Shown here one piece after another: positions 38,965-47,357 of a stretch of 64,000 nt of DNA. Each line of letters opens with the position of its first letter. Position 1 is the stretch's first letter. The notes below the pieces were generated by a model that was given only the letters and a program-made list of their open reading frames with translations, was not told where the DNA came from and searched no databases. This DNA comes from Erythrobacter ani (GTDB lineage Bacteria; Pseudomonadota; Alphaproteobacteria; Sphingomonadales; Sphingomonadaceae). Location: the NCBI RefSeq assembly GCF_019204025.1, contig NZ_JAGSPB010000002.1, forward strand, positions 62,001 through 126,000, written 5' to 3'. Made by a program: the position numbers and the translations under genes.

Positions 38965-40413
38965 TCACGAGGCCTCGTGAATGGCTTTTGCCGCCATTCC
39001 CAACCTGACAACTTCGGGCATGAGTTTCTGGATTTTCGGACCGACCTTTGACAGCGTGGCGAGCCTTGGGTCCTTTTCTTCGATCAGACGCGCGACAGCA
39101 GGGCCGGTTGGATGCAGGCGGCTTTTCGCATTGAATTGGTCGGTCTTCTTATTGTTGGAGAGGATCGCGGTGCTCATCAGATTGGCCATTACTGCATAGG
39201 GATAGGTGTCGGTCGAATCTGTGAGCGGTGCGGGTGGGCAAAGCGCGTTTTTCTCTTCGTCCGTGTCGAAATTTGCCTCAAGGAAGGCAGCGAGAGCAGC
39301 GCTGTAAGGCACGAACGGGGTCTGCGCGAGTTGCAGGGTAATCGTGTCACCTTCGAAAAACGGCCGGACGTTCTCCCGAGCCTCGAAGGGAACGGCAGTA
39401 GCGGTGCAATCGATGAAAAGCGTGTTGTCAGGCACGTCGATCGCGTCATCGCCGAAGTGCATTTTTCCAGGTTCAATTCGCGTCACCCGCCCTTGACGAT
39501 AGACGGTTTCGATTCTTCGCAGCATTTCCACTTCGCCTTCTGAAATCACAGCGAAATGAAACATTTTTGGAGTCACGCTCTCATCGAGCCTAAGCATCGT
39601 GCCGCGCTGACCCAGCTTGGCCAGCATCTCGTCACCGGTTTTCGACGAGGCGGCGCACTCGACCAGATCGATCTGGAATTGGATCAGCCCTTCAATTCGG
39701 TGGTATGCTGGTTGGAGCAGTTTGCGGTTAAACATCCAGCTGTCGCGCGGACGCACCCAGCCGATCTTTTCAGGTGAGACGCCCGCTTCGATCAGCCAGA
39801 CACCAGTGTCCATCGCCGTCTTGCCCGCGCCGAGGATAATGTAGTGATCCGGAAGGTTATCCGTTTCTTTCCAAAGTGCGGGCAGATCGCCCGGAATGGC
39901 AAAGCGCGCGCCTTCGGCAATGGCAAAGGTTGGCTTATGGGTCGAGGGCACGGAGGTTTGGAAATATGTCCCATCGACAAGCTTCCGGCGGACCCTCACC
40001 GTCTGCTCATCGCCCGAAAGGATGCCGCGTATACGGTGCTCACCCACATCTCCGCCGAGATATTCAGTCAGCGGGTGGTAGCTCACGCGTCCGCTGGGGA
40101 TCATGCGCTCGCTCATCAGCTTGCTGTAATAAGAGAGGATTTCGGCGTGTTTAGCGAGCGGAAACATACCCGCGTTGTGACCGTGCTCATCCACCCGGTC
40201 GGGGCATAGTTCCATCGAATTGACGCCATAAGTCGCGCTCGGCTGGTGCAGGGCGACGAACGGATAGGCATCGTTCCAGTGCCCGCCGGGGCGCGCGTGC
40301 TTGTCGACAATGGTGATATGGCAATCCGGGTCTTCATCGAGCAGCGTGTCCGCAAAAGCGAGGCCGACAGCGCCTGCGCCCACGATCAGGTAGTCGGTTT
40401 CGAAATCGGACAT
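38965..40413 (-). CDS. FAD/NAD(P)-binding oxidoreductase (flavin monooxygenase-like)
   Basis: 482 residues. The N-terminal FAD loop is YLIVGAGAVGLAFAD, followed by the acidic strand end TIVDKHARPGGHWNDAYPF. A second nucleotide loop, YIILGAGKTAMDTGVWL, sits near residue 190. This two-loop layout is that of flavin-containing or N-hydroxylating monooxygenases. The C-terminal half has TLFIDCTATAVPFE. No substrate can be inferred from context: the neighbours are an L,D-transpeptidase and a deacetylase. Confidence 0.85.
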   Translation of the reverse strand: MSDFETDYLIVGAGAVGLAFADTLLDEDPDCHITIVDKHARPGGHWNDAYPFVALHQPSATYGVNSMELCPDRVDEHGHNAGMFPLAKHAEILSYYSKLMSERMIPSGRVSYHPLTEYLGGDVGEHRIRGILSGDEQTVRVRRKLVDGTYFQTSVPSTHKPTFAIAEGARFAIPGDLPALWKETDNLPDHYIILGAGKTAMDTGVWLIEAGVSPEKIGWVRPRDSWMFNRKLLQPAYHRIEGLIQFQIDLVECAASSKTGDEMLAKLGQRGTMLRLDESVTPKMFHFAVISEGEVEMLRRIETVYRQGRVTRIEPGKMHFGDDAIDVPDNTLFIDCTATAVPFEARENVRPFFEGDTITLQLAQTPFVPYSAALAAFLEANFDTDEEKNALCPPAPLTDSTDTYPYAVMANLMSTAILSNNKKTDQFNAKSRLHPTGPAVARLIEEKDPRLATLSKVGPKIQKLMPEVVRLGMAAKAIHEAS

Positions 40414-40454
40414 TCAAAGCACTCCAGCGGGCGACCCGGCAACAACGCTTACCA

Positions 40455-41378
40455 TCAAGAGGACGGATACGGGAACGATGAATTTGTGCGCGCCATTTCC
40501 AGCATCGAGCGCGCATGCCGACCTGCGACTTCGCGTTGGTTGTCCCCATATCCTCCGCCGAGTGCCGAGGCGATGGGCAGTCCGCGTTCGCGCGCTTGGC
40601 GGACCACAAAATTGTCGCGGACCTCAATCCCGGCATCGCTCAGCGCGAGCCGCCCGAGCTTGTCGTCGACGTGCGGATCGACGCCAGCCTGATAGAGCAC
40701 GAGGTCGGGTGCAAACTCGGCGATAATCGCGGGAAGGTGCCGGTCGAGCACCTCCATATAACCATCGTCATCCACTGCATCGGGCAATCCGACGTCGCGG
40801 CTCGAGCGCGCTTTGCGAACGGGAAAGTTCTTCTCGGCGTGCAGGGACAGCGTGAAGATGTCTTCGCGTCCGGCGGTCAGGCTGGCTGTGCCATCGCCCT
40901 GATGCACATCGAGGTCGACGATCAGGATACGTGTTGCGTCACCTTCGGCGATCAGCCTGTGCGAGGCCACTGCGAGATCGTTGAACACGCAATAGCCAGC
41001 TCCGGTGTCGGCGAGCGCGTGATGGCTGCCAGCGGCGCTGTTTGCGGCGTATCCGTGCTGCTGCGCGAGCCGCGCAGCGAGCCAGGTGCCGCCATTGGTG
41101 TGCCGCACGCGGTCCCGTATTCGCTCCGTTACCGGAAACCCGATCCGCCGTTCCTTTTCGCGCGGAACTTCGGCGCGGAACACTTCGTCGACATATTGCG
41201 GATCGTGGACCGCCTCCAGCCATTCGCGCGGCATCGGGGTGGGCGCATGTTCGGTGATGGCTGCGCCGCTTTCCCGCAGCGCTTCCATGACGAGGTAGTA
41301 CTTGTCGAACTTGAAAGTCCCGCGCTCAGGGCGGGGCGCAATGTAGTCAGCGTGATGGACGACGTGGAGCAGGGTCAA
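40455..41378 (-). CDS. Histone deacetylase family protein
   Basis: Zinc-dependent amide hydrolase of the arginase-deacetylase fold; bacterial members act on acetylpolyamines or acetylated metabolites. From a TTG start (41378) it has 307 residues, opening [13 protein letters not shown]. The catalytic histidine pair is in AAGSHHALADTGAGYCVFND, zinc ligands in VDLDVHQGDGT and YQAGVDPHVDDKLGRL. No ATG or GTG gives a full-length fold: the nearest upstream ATG is in the thioredoxin gene. The TTG overlaps the thioredoxin-like gene's stop as TTGA, so translation is coupled. Confidence 0.9.
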   Translation of the reverse strand: MTLLHVVHHADYIAPRPERGTFKFDKYYLVMEALRESGAAITEHAPTPMPREWLEAVHDPQYVDEVFRAEVPREKERRIGFPVTERIRDRVRHTNGGTWLAARLAQQHGYAANSAAGSHHALADTGAGYCVFNDLAVASHRLIAEGDATRILIVDLDVHQGDGTASLTAGREDIFTLSLHAEKNFPVRKARSSRDVGLPDAVDDDGYMEVLDRHLPAIIAEFAPDLVLYQAGVDPHVDDKLGRLALSDAGIEVRDNFVVRQARERGLPIASALGGGYGDNQREVAGRHARSMLEMARTNSSFPYPSS

Positions 41379-41893
41379 GTTGCCTTGTCTGCCAGTGTGG
41401 CGAGCTCTTCGTAGATTGCATTTTCGCTGCGGCTGGCTGCATTTCGCCAGGTGGTCGCCGTCTCGGCGTTTACCAGGTCCCCATCCGGCGTCACGACAAG
41501 CAGATTTGGTGTGCCCGGGACTTCTTCCAGACCGAAGCGCTCGGCGATCTTCAGATTGTGACCGTCGCCCGACTGCGGCATCCCGATATTGACGAATACC
41601 AATTCGTAATGCGCGTCTATCAGTTCGGCAAAACGGTCGGTGCCAAGCCATCCGGCCAGGGCGCGGCTGTCATGACACCAGTTTGCGCCCATGACGATCA
41701 TCGCGCGGGTTCCGTTTTCAGCAGCAAGGCTCAGCGCAGCGTCGACATCTGCGCTGGCATCGGACGTGACACGGTACGATTTTGCTTCAGGATAGTCGTG
41801 CGCCGCGCCGTTTTCAGGCAGGAAATGATCCGCGGCAAGGATTCCTGCCGCCAGCACCAGCGCCGGGCCCATGCTGAAAAGCGGACGGATCAC
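41375..41893 (-). CDS. Thioredoxin-like protein with a single active-site cysteine
   Basis: 172 residues with an N-terminal membrane or signal segment ([14 protein letters not shown]). The thioredoxin-fold active site reads [13 protein letters not shown]: the first cysteine is kept and the second of the usual CxxC is replaced (WCHDS). The cis-proline follows in [15 protein letters not shown]. It is probably periplasmic. It overlaps ispG by 4 bases upstream and the deacetylase by 4 bases downstream, so the three genes form one coupled unit. Confidence 0.85.
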   Translation of the reverse strand: MIRPLFSMGPALVLAAGILAADHFLPENGAAHDYPEAKSYRVTSDASADVDAALSLAAENGTRAMIVMGANWCHDSRALAGWLGTDRFAELIDAHYELVFVNIGMPQSGDGHNLKIAERFGLEEVPGTPNLLVVTPDGDLVNAETATTWRNAASRSENAIYEELATLADKAT

Positions 41894-43038
41894 TCGGCGG
41901 CTTCTACCTCGGGAGCGTGCGGATCGAACGCAGTGGCTTCGCCTGCTTCGATCCTGGCCGCTTTTTCTTCGACCAGCCGCACGATGTGATCGAGCATGTC
42001 GCCATCCTGCACCGTGTGGTCGGTAACACCAGACAGATAGACCATGTGCTTGCCATTGCCGCCGCCGGTGAGGCCGATATCCGTCTCGCGCGCTTCACCC
42101 GGTCCGTTGACCACGCAGCCGAGCACCGAAAGGCTCATCGGCGTCTTGATATGTTCGAGCCGTTTCTCGAGCGCTTCGACCGTGCGGATCACATCGAAAC
42201 CCTGGCGGGAGCAGCTCGGGCAGGACACGACCCGAACGCCGCGCGTGCGCAGGCCGAGCGCTTTCAGCATCTCGTAGCCGACCTTGACCTCTTCCTCCGG
42301 CTCGGCGGAGAGCGAGACGCGGATCGTGTCGCCGATCCCGGCCCACAGCAGCGAACCCATGCCGATGGAGGACTTCACCGTCCCGCCGATTAGCCCGCCT
42401 GCTTCGGTGATGCCCAGATGCAGCGGGCAGTCCACCGTTTCGGCGAGCCCGTGATAGGCGGCGACGGCGAGGAACACGTCGCTCGCTTTGACCGCGACCT
42501 TGAACTCGTGGAAGTCGTGATCCTGCAACAGCTTGATATGATCGAGCGCGCTTTCGATGAGCGCTTCGGGGCATGGCTCGCCGTATTTTTCGAGCAGGTC
42601 CTTTTCAAGAGAGCCAGCATTTACACCGATGCGGATCGCGCAGCCGTTGGCCTTCGCGGCACGGACTACTTCGGCAACGCGCTGCGAAGACCCGATATTG
42701 CCGGGATTAATACGCAAACAGGCGGCGCCTGCGTCAGCAGCTTCGAGCGCACGCTTATAGTGAAAATGGATGTCGGCCACGACCGGAATGCGCGAGGCCT
42801 TCGTTATCTTGCCGAACGCTGCGGTCGCTTCTTCCGTCGGGCAAGACACGCGAATGATATCGCAGCCAACCTCTTCGCAGCGGCGGATCTGATCGATCGT
42901 CGCCACCGCATCTTCGGTCGGGGTGTTGGTCATGGTCTGTACCGTGATGGGCGCGTCGCCGCCCACCGGCACATCGCCGACCATTATCTGGCGGCATTGC
43001 CGCCGCTCGATATCGCGCCAGGGCCTTACTGAAGACAT
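41890..43038 (-). CDS. ispG: 4-hydroxy-3-methylbut-2-en-1-yl diphosphate synthase
   Basis: Iron-sulphur enzyme making HMBPP in the MEP isoprenoid pathway, which supplies the quinone and carotenoid chains. The 382 residues start [14 protein letters not shown]. The 4Fe-4S ligands are in [13 protein letters not shown] and [11 protein letters not shown] with the Glu of NGPGE. The TIM-barrel part has [18 protein letters not shown] and [10 protein letters not shown] longer frame to 43080 is not homologous. Confidence 0.97.
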   Translation of the reverse strand: MSSVRPWRDIERRQCRQIMVGDVPVGGDAPITVQTMTNTPTEDAVATIDQIRRCEEVGCDIIRVSCPTEEATAAFGKITKASRIPVVADIHFHYKRALEAADAGAACLRINPGNIGSSQRVAEVVRAAKANGCAIRIGVNAGSLEKDLLEKYGEPCPEALIESALDHIKLLQDHDFHEFKVAVKASDVFLAVAAYHGLAETVDCPLHLGITEAGGLIGGTVKSSIGMGSLLWAGIGDTIRVSLSAEPEEEVKVGYEMLKALGLRTRGVRVVSCPSCSRQGFDVIRTVEALEKRLEHIKTPMSLSVLGCVVNGPGEARETDIGLTGGGNGKHMVYLSGVTDHTVQDGDMLDHIVRLVEEKAARIEAGEATAFDPHAPEVEAAE

Positions 43039-43108
43039 GACGCTGCATATAGTCGCGCTTCGATGAAGGGGCAATGACAAGCGGGGCTTGCTGAGGCATG
43101 GTACAGCG

Positions 43109-44113
43109 ATGGATCAGCTTGATACCGATGCGACTGGCGGAATGGAGCCACTGATTTTTGGTCACGTGCTCGATGGAAAAGGCGGTTCCAGGTCCATAGG
43201 ACGGTCCGAGGTCGATAATTGGCAGCCTGAGGCGCCGGGCGAGATCTTGTGGCTTCACCTGCGCCGCCACGCCCCTGAGGTGGAACCCTGGCTCGTGGCC
43301 GATCTCGGCATTCCAGAAGTGACCGCAGAATTGCTCGTTTCGGATTCCACGCGCCCGAGGGCACTCAGAGAGGGTGATGCTCTGGTGGCAACGCTGCGCG
43401 GCATCAACTTCAATCCCCAGGCCGAACCGGAGGACATGATTTCGCTGCAGCTATGGTCGGACGGTACGCGGCTCATCACACTGCGAAAACTTCCGATGCA
43501 AACGCCCCGCGATGTGAGTTTGATGCTCGAAAACGGCAAAGGTCCGCATGACGCCGGCGGTACGATAACGCAGATCGTTGAGCAGCTCGTTGTCCGTATG
43601 GGACAGACGATTGTCGATATGAACCTTCAGATCGACGAGTTGGAAGAGATGGACGTAGAGGACGATTACGAGCAAATCCTGCCCAAAATCACATCGATCA
43701 GGCGCAATTGCCTGGCTTTGAAACGTCATATGTCGCCCCAGCATGAGGCTCTTGAGCGAATTTCTCGCGATGCTCCCTCTTGGTTCGAAGACCACGATCG
43801 GCGCGAGATTGCGGAATCGATCGACCGTTTGAGGCGCTATCTCGATGATATCGACATCAGCAAGGAGAGCGCCGTCGTGCTGCAGGATGAGCTTCGCGCA
43901 CGCAGTCTGGCCTCCAATGAGCATGCGACTTACATGCTCACAATTGTGGCAGGGATATTCCTGCCACTGGGCTTTCTCACAGGATTAATGGGGATCAATG
44001 TCGGCGGAATGCCCGGTATCGACAACTCGCAAGCATTCTGGGTCGTCGCAGGTATCTGTTTCGCGATCATTGCGATCCAGTTGCTGCTGTTCTGGCGCTG
44101 GAAATGGTTGTGA
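43109..44113 (+). CDS. CorA-family ZntB-like divalent cation transporter
   Basis: 334 residues from the ATG at 43109 (a TTG at 43088 is a weaker alternative). A large cytoplasmic funnel domain precedes two C-terminal spans. The loop between the spans reads [12 protein letters not shown]. CorA magnesium channels have GMN here; ZntB zinc transporters have GIN followed by VGG, so I favour a ZntB-type zinc or cation transporter. It diverges from ispG and ends at a hairpin shared with nrsF. Confidence 0.9.
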   Translation: MDQLDTDATGGMEPLIFGHVLDGKGGSRSIGRSEVDNWQPEAPGEILWLHLRRHAPEVEPWLVADLGIPEVTAELLVSDSTRPRALREGDALVATLRGINFNPQAEPEDMISLQLWSDGTRLITLRKLPMQTPRDVSLMLENGKGPHDAGGTITQIVEQLVVRMGQTIVDMNLQIDELEEMDVEDDYEQILPKITSIRRNCLALKRHMSPQHEALERISRDAPSWFEDHDRREIAESIDRLRRYLDDIDISKESAVVLQDELRARSLASNEHATYMLTIVAGIFLPLGFLTGLMGINVGGMPGIDNSQAFWVVAGICFAIIAIQLLLFWRWKWL

Positions 44114-44143
44114 GCCGCCAGCGCCAGCGGCTCACACATTTTT
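44111..44143 (+). terminator. Hairpin terminator after the ZntB-like gene
   Basis: Perfect 8-base stem TGAGCCGC / GCGGCTCA (44111-44118 and 44127-44134), loop CAGCGCCA, then CACATTTTTC. The stop codon TGA forms the first three bases of the stem. The stem sits right between the ends of this gene and nrsF and may act for both, but only the plus strand has a T-run. Confidence 0.75.
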
Positions 44144-44797
44144 CTACCAGCGGATAAGCGGCGGGACGACCAGCCGGCCGATCACTGCTGAAATCGCAAC
44201 CGGGGCGACGTGCCACAGGCCGACATGGGAGAACGTGTCGAGCGGGCAGGTGATGCCGTAGGCCAGCGTTCCCAGCGAACCAGCGGCGAGACCCGTGAGC
44301 CAGCCCGAGCGTTCGATCGAAACCGGAGCGCCGCGGCGCAGCCAAAGGACAGAGGCGATGCCGACCAGCGCGCCCGCCGAGAGCGAGGCAGTCGTGCACA
44401 TGAAGGCGACCGGATCGTTCAACCCTGAACTGGCGTGGGACTCATGCCCGGAGAGCAGGCTGAGCACGGCACCTATCGGCAGGGTCGCAAGCATGGCCGC
44501 GCCCCACATCGGCGCAGTCGCGCGCGCTCCAACCCGAGGCAAAGCGCCCGATACGAGCGAAGCCGTGCTTGCAGCGCCCAAGATGAGCAAAAGGCCGTGC
44601 GTGATCAGGAAGTATCCTGATGCTTCGCCAGTGAGCAGTCCCGACCACCATTCGAACACCGCGATTGATGCAACTGCGGCAACCACAGTGGTAAATGCGA
44701 TAAGCGCTATGCCATCGGATCGCTTAACCCGGCGCACCGGGGTCAGGTCCTCTGTCATGGCGGCGATCAAATCCGCGCGGTTATTGTACTTTTCCAT
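44144..44797 (-). CDS. NrsF/DUF1109-family anti-sigma factor
   Basis: Membrane protein that holds the adjacent ECF sigma factor inactive until the stress signal arrives. The 217 residues carry an N-terminal sequence facing the cytoplasm (MEKYNNRADLIAAMTEDL) and six membrane spans. Two cysteines, Cys134 in FMCTTASLS and Cys184 in GITCPLDTFSH, stand about 50 residues apart. In Caulobacter crescentus the homologue needs two conserved cysteines at similar positions to release SigF upon chromate or cadmium exposure; I recall this from the literature. It starts 1 base after the sigF stop. Confidence 0.92.
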   Translation of the reverse strand: MEKYNNRADLIAAMTEDLTPVRRVKRSDGIALIAFTTVVAAVASIAVFEWWSGLLTGEASGYFLITHGLLLILGAASTASLVSGALPRVGARATAPMWGAAMLATLPIGAVLSLLSGHESHASSGLNDPVAFMCTTASLSAGALVGIASVLWLRRGAPVSIERSGWLTGLAAGSLGTLAYGITCPLDTFSHVGLWHVAPVAISAVIGRLVVPPLIRW

Positions 44798-44798
44798 A

Positions 44799-45329
44799 TC
44801 ATTCAGCTTTCTCGACCAGGGTGGCCATCTTTTTTAGGCCACGATGGATATTCACTTTGACCAGGCTTTCACTTTGCCCGGTCTTTTCGGCGGCTTCACG
44901 GATCGAAAGCCCTCCAATTTTGACCATTTCGATCACCTCTGCCTGCTTTTCCGGTAACTGACCGAAAAGCCGATCGAGGCTGACGCGGGCGAGCACAACT
45001 TCTTCTTCGCTGTCCTGCGCTGCGTCGTCGTCCATCAGTTCCTGACTGTCATGCTTGTAGACCTTACGCAGATGATCGACCCAGCGATATCGCGCGATGG
45101 CTGCAAGCCAAGGCAGAAACGGTCGCGCGGGATCCCAAGTTCCGCGCTTTGTATAAAATGCGATGAGCACCTCTTGAACCAGATCGTCGATCTGATGGGG
45201 TGGCACCCGCCTGCGGAAATACCGCTCCAGCCAGACGCCAGCCTCGGACAGCAACACATTCCCGGCGGCCTTGTCGCCGTTCTGTGTCGCCGCCATGAGG
45301 CGGGCGAAGGTGGGTTCGTCAGCAACCAT
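44799..45329 (-). CDS. sigF: ECF sigma factor, SigF type
   Basis: RNA polymerase sigma factor of 176 residues with only regions 2 and 4. Region 2 has DDLVQEVLIAFY and PWLAAIARYRWVDHLR. Region 4 has LPEKQAEVIEMVKIGGLSIREAAEKTGQSESLVKVN (helix-turn-helix). The pair sigma-NrsF and the neighbouring DoxX and DUF2282/692/2063 genes match the Caulobacter SigF locus, which answers heavy metals. Two copies of a GTAACC-N16-CGAA motif nearby are its likely target. Its start abuts the doxX stop with no gap. Confidence 0.93.
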   Translation of the reverse strand: MVADEPTFARLMAATQNGDKAAGNVLLSEAGVWLERYFRRRVPPHQIDDLVQEVLIAFYTKRGTWDPARPFLPWLAAIARYRWVDHLRKVYKHDSQELMDDDAAQDSEEEVVLARVSLDRLFGQLPEKQAEVIEMVKIGGLSIREAAEKTGQSESLVKVNIHRGLKKMATLVEKAE

Positions 45330-45803
45330 TTATGCGGTCTTCAGGCCCATTACCCTGGCAATCAGGGCGTCGAGCGAGAAGAGCCCGGCTCCGCGGCTCA
45401 GCAAGAACCCGCCAAGACCAAGAACCGTAATCGCCCAGCCAAAGAAGTGTGCTGCATCAGGGAACACGAAGAGCTGGATGACGAGCGCCATGATCATCAG
45501 GGCGAGCGCCGAGAACCGAGTGCCAAGACCCAGTACGAGCAGGATCGGGAAGAAGAATTCTGCATAGGTCGCCATCGGCACCGCCAAATCGGTCGGTATG
45601 GGCAACCCTGAGAATTCGTTCTCGAAAATGAAGTACTGCGTTTCGTCGATTTGCAACCATGTGCCATCGACAACCTTTGTCTGGTAGGACCGCCAGAAAA
45701 TTCCGGCGAGCGCAATGCGAGCGAGCAGCTGCATTATGCTTTCGACAAAGGTGCCTGACAGCAAATCTGTCAAACGGTTATACATCGAAACTAATCCGCT
45801 CAT
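45330..45803 (-). CDS. DoxX-family membrane protein
   Basis: 157 residues with four membrane spans and the DoxX pattern: LLARIALAGIFWRSYQTKV, then a loop, PMATYAEFFFPILLVLGLGTRF and ITVLGLGGFLLSR. DoxX proteins are of uncertain function and are often found with redox or thiol stress genes. A very strong GGAGG site lies 6 bases before the ATG, stronger than that of its neighbours. Second gene of the bufA-doxX-sigF-nrsF unit. Confidence 0.9.
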   Translation of the reverse strand: MSGLVSMYNRLTDLLSGTFVESIMQLLARIALAGIFWRSYQTKVVDGTWLQIDETQYFIFENEFSGLPIPTDLAVPMATYAEFFFPILLVLGLGTRFSALALMIMALVIQLFVFPDAAHFFGWAITVLGLGGFLLSRGAGLFSLDALIARVMGLKTA

Positions 45804-45860
45804 CGTGTTCCTCCTAGATAAGCCATAAATCTTCGGCTGCGCTGCCTCGGCGCAGTCGCT

Positions 45861-46142
45861 TTAGCGTTTGATTTCTTTCAGCGATCCATTGCCTTTAGGC
45901 GTCTTGATTTTCACGCAGGTGCCCTTGTCGACATAGGTCCAGGCATTGCCTTGGTAATCGCGGGTCGATGTTCCGGCGCAGCTTGTACCGGGACCGGCGG
46001 CGCAGTCGTTCTTGCCCGCTTTCGAAACGCCGTAGCATTTCTCTTTCGGACCGGCGGCCGTAACCGGTGTTGTTGCGAGGCCAGCGGCGATGCCCGCGGT
46101 AAGAGCGAGACCCGCGATGTTCGCGATTGTCTTGGCATTCAT
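45861..46142 (-). CDS. bufA: Bufferin-type DUF2282 precursor peptide (BufA)
   Basis: 93 residues. A signal peptide (about 1-30, [20 protein letters not shown]) is followed by a short mature part with exactly four cysteines: Cys36 in KEKCYGV, Cys47 in GKNDCAAG, Cys55 in GTSCAGTS and Cys76 in KGTCVKI, with the DUF2282 signature YQGNAWTYV between. In bufferins, cysteines of such exported peptides are modified by a DUF692 enzyme, and the product binds copper. That modification is inferred here from homology. GGAGA lies 6 bases before the ATG. The likely SigF promoter lies about 60 bases upstream. Confidence 0.9.
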   Translation of the reverse strand: MNAKTIANIAGLALTAGIAAGLATTPVTAAGPKEKCYGVSKAGKNDCAAGPGTSCAGTSTRDYQGNAWTYVDKGTCVKIKTPKGNGSLKEIKR

Positions 46143-46203
46143 GGGTTTTCTCCAGATTTATCAAAAAACTTGCGTCCAGCATCACACCGGACTTGTCAGG
46201 TCA

Positions 46204-46229
46204 TTCGCGCCGGAACACCCGGCGGTTAC
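46204..46229 (-). promoter_or_regulatory. Predicted SigF promoter for bufA-doxX-sigF-nrsF
   Basis: On the minus strand: GTAACC (46229-46224), 16 bases, CGAA (46207-46204). The same two blocks with the same 16-base spacing occur on the plus strand in this gap. Predicted start of transcription is about 46197, giving a bufA leader of about 55 bases. Promoters of this ECF type have a GTAACC-like -35 and CGAA-like -10 as I recall from Caulobacter SigF. Confidence 0.7.
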
Positions 46230-46276
46230 AGAATTTCTGAAAAAATTTGCGGGCCTCTCCCTCGGCTGGGTGATGT

Positions 46277-46302
46277 GTAACCCGGTAGCTCGCCCATGCG
46301 AA
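46277..46302 (+). promoter_or_regulatory. Predicted SigF promoter for bufB-bufC
   Basis: GTAACC (46277-46282), 16 bases, CGAA (46299-46302). It is the divergent twin of the site at 46204-46229; the two -35 blocks are 47 bases apart. Predicted start of transcription about 46309, giving bufB a leader of about 180 bases. Confidence 0.7.
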
Positions 46303-46363
46303 GACCCCCATGTCGGTCGATATGAGGATGTGGAACGCTATTCGGTGATGGGCGCGATGGCAA

Positions 46364-46400
46364 AGGTTGGCGGATCTAATCCGGTGGGCCGCCCTAACCT
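46364..46400 (+). repeat. Hairpin in the bufB leader
   Basis: Arms AGGTTGGCGG (46364-46373) and CCGCC-CT-AACCT (46389-46400) pair over 10 base pairs with a 2-base bulge and a 15-base loop. A 12-base palindrome AGGTTCGAACCT follows at 46422-46433. The AGGTT and AACCT blocks occur twice, so alternative pairings are possible. Confidence 0.5.
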
Positions 46401-46487
46401 GGTGAAGGACGCTCTCGTTGAAGGTTCGAACCTGCCGGACCAGACTGCCACATCGACATTTGCAGGTTTCTGCTATGAAAGAACATC

Positions 46488-47357
46488 ATGACGCAGCATC
46501 ACGACCCCATACGGCCATTCGGCGGCTTCGGACTTGGCCTTCGCAAAACACATTATGACGATTTTCTCGCGGGCCCCGGTGAGGCAGGTGTGCCGGTCGA
46601 TTTCGCCGAAGTCATCAGCGAAAACTACATGGTCGAGGGCGGCCGACAATTGCGAGTTCTCGAACAGGTACGTGAGCGGTTCCCGGTCATCCTTCACGGC
46701 GTGTCCATGTCGATCGGATCGGCAGGTGGGCTCGACACCGATCATCTCGAAAAGCTGAAACGGCTGGAACGCCGGATCGACCCGCTATGGGTGTCTGACC
46801 ACCTGTGCTGGACCCGGACAAGCGCGCATAACAGCCATGATCTGTTGCCTATGCCGCTGACCGAGGCGGCGCTCAGCGCTGTCTGTGCCAACATCGATCA
46901 GGCTCAGGATCATCTCGGCCGGGCCATGTTGTTCGAAAATCCCTCGAGCTATCTCACGTTTCCCGAGGATGATCTTTCCGAGTGGGAATTCATGGCGGAG
47001 ATGACCCGGCGAACGGGGTGCTATCTGCTGCTCGATGTGAACAACATCTACGTAAGTGCGCGCAATCACGGGTTTGCAGCGGAGGATTATCTCGCCGGTC
47101 TGCCGCTCGAACGTATCCGCCAGATACACCTCGCGGGACATGATCCGGCGACCCCTGAACGGGACATCATTATCGATACGCATGACCGTAAGGTCGCGGA
47201 CGGTGTGTGGGACCTCTATGCCAAGGCTATCGCCATGCTGCCTCATCCGGTGGCGACGATGATCGAACGCGATGAGCACATTCCGCCAATAGCCGAGCTG
47301 CTCGCTGAGCTCGACCGTGCGCGCGGGATTGCCGATGAGGCTCTTGTCCCTGCATGA
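46488..47357 (+). CDS. bufB: DUF692 multinuclear iron oxygenase (MNIO), bufferin maturation enzyme BufB
   Basis: TIM-barrel iron enzyme that modifies cysteines of the DUF2282 peptide. The 289 residues have Glu45 in VISENYMVEGG, His70 in VILHGVSMSIGS, SDH at 103-105, Glu150 in LFENPSSYL, Asp183 in LLDVNNIYVSARNHG, HLAGHD at 214-219 and Asp230 in IIIDTHD, the expected set of His, Glu and Asp metal ligands. The precursor gene bufA faces away on the other strand. The stop overlaps bufC by 4 bases. Confidence 0.93.
   Translation: MTQHHDPIRPFGGFGLGLRKTHYDDFLAGPGEAGVPVDFAEVISENYMVEGGRQLRVLEQVRERFPVILHGVSMSIGSAGGLDTDHLEKLKRLERRIDPLWVSDHLCWTRTSAHNSHDLLPMPLTEAALSAVCANIDQAQDHLGRAMLFENPSSYLTFPEDDLSEWEFMAEMTRRTGCYLLLDVNNIYVSARNHGFAAEDYLAGLPLERIRQIHLAGHDPATPERDIIIDTHDRKVADGVWDLYAKAIAMLPHPVATMIERDEHIPPIAELLAELDRARGIADEALVPA

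Noticed and set aside
46415-46440. tRNA T-arm-like sequence (GGTTCGAACC)
   Set aside because: The five bases on each side do not form a T stem and no acceptor or anticodon arm can be folded around it; it is a palindrome in the bufB leader.
46090-46491. 133-codon ORF between bufA and bufB
   Set aside because: It starts inside bufA on the other strand, spans both predicted promoters and has no family resemblance.
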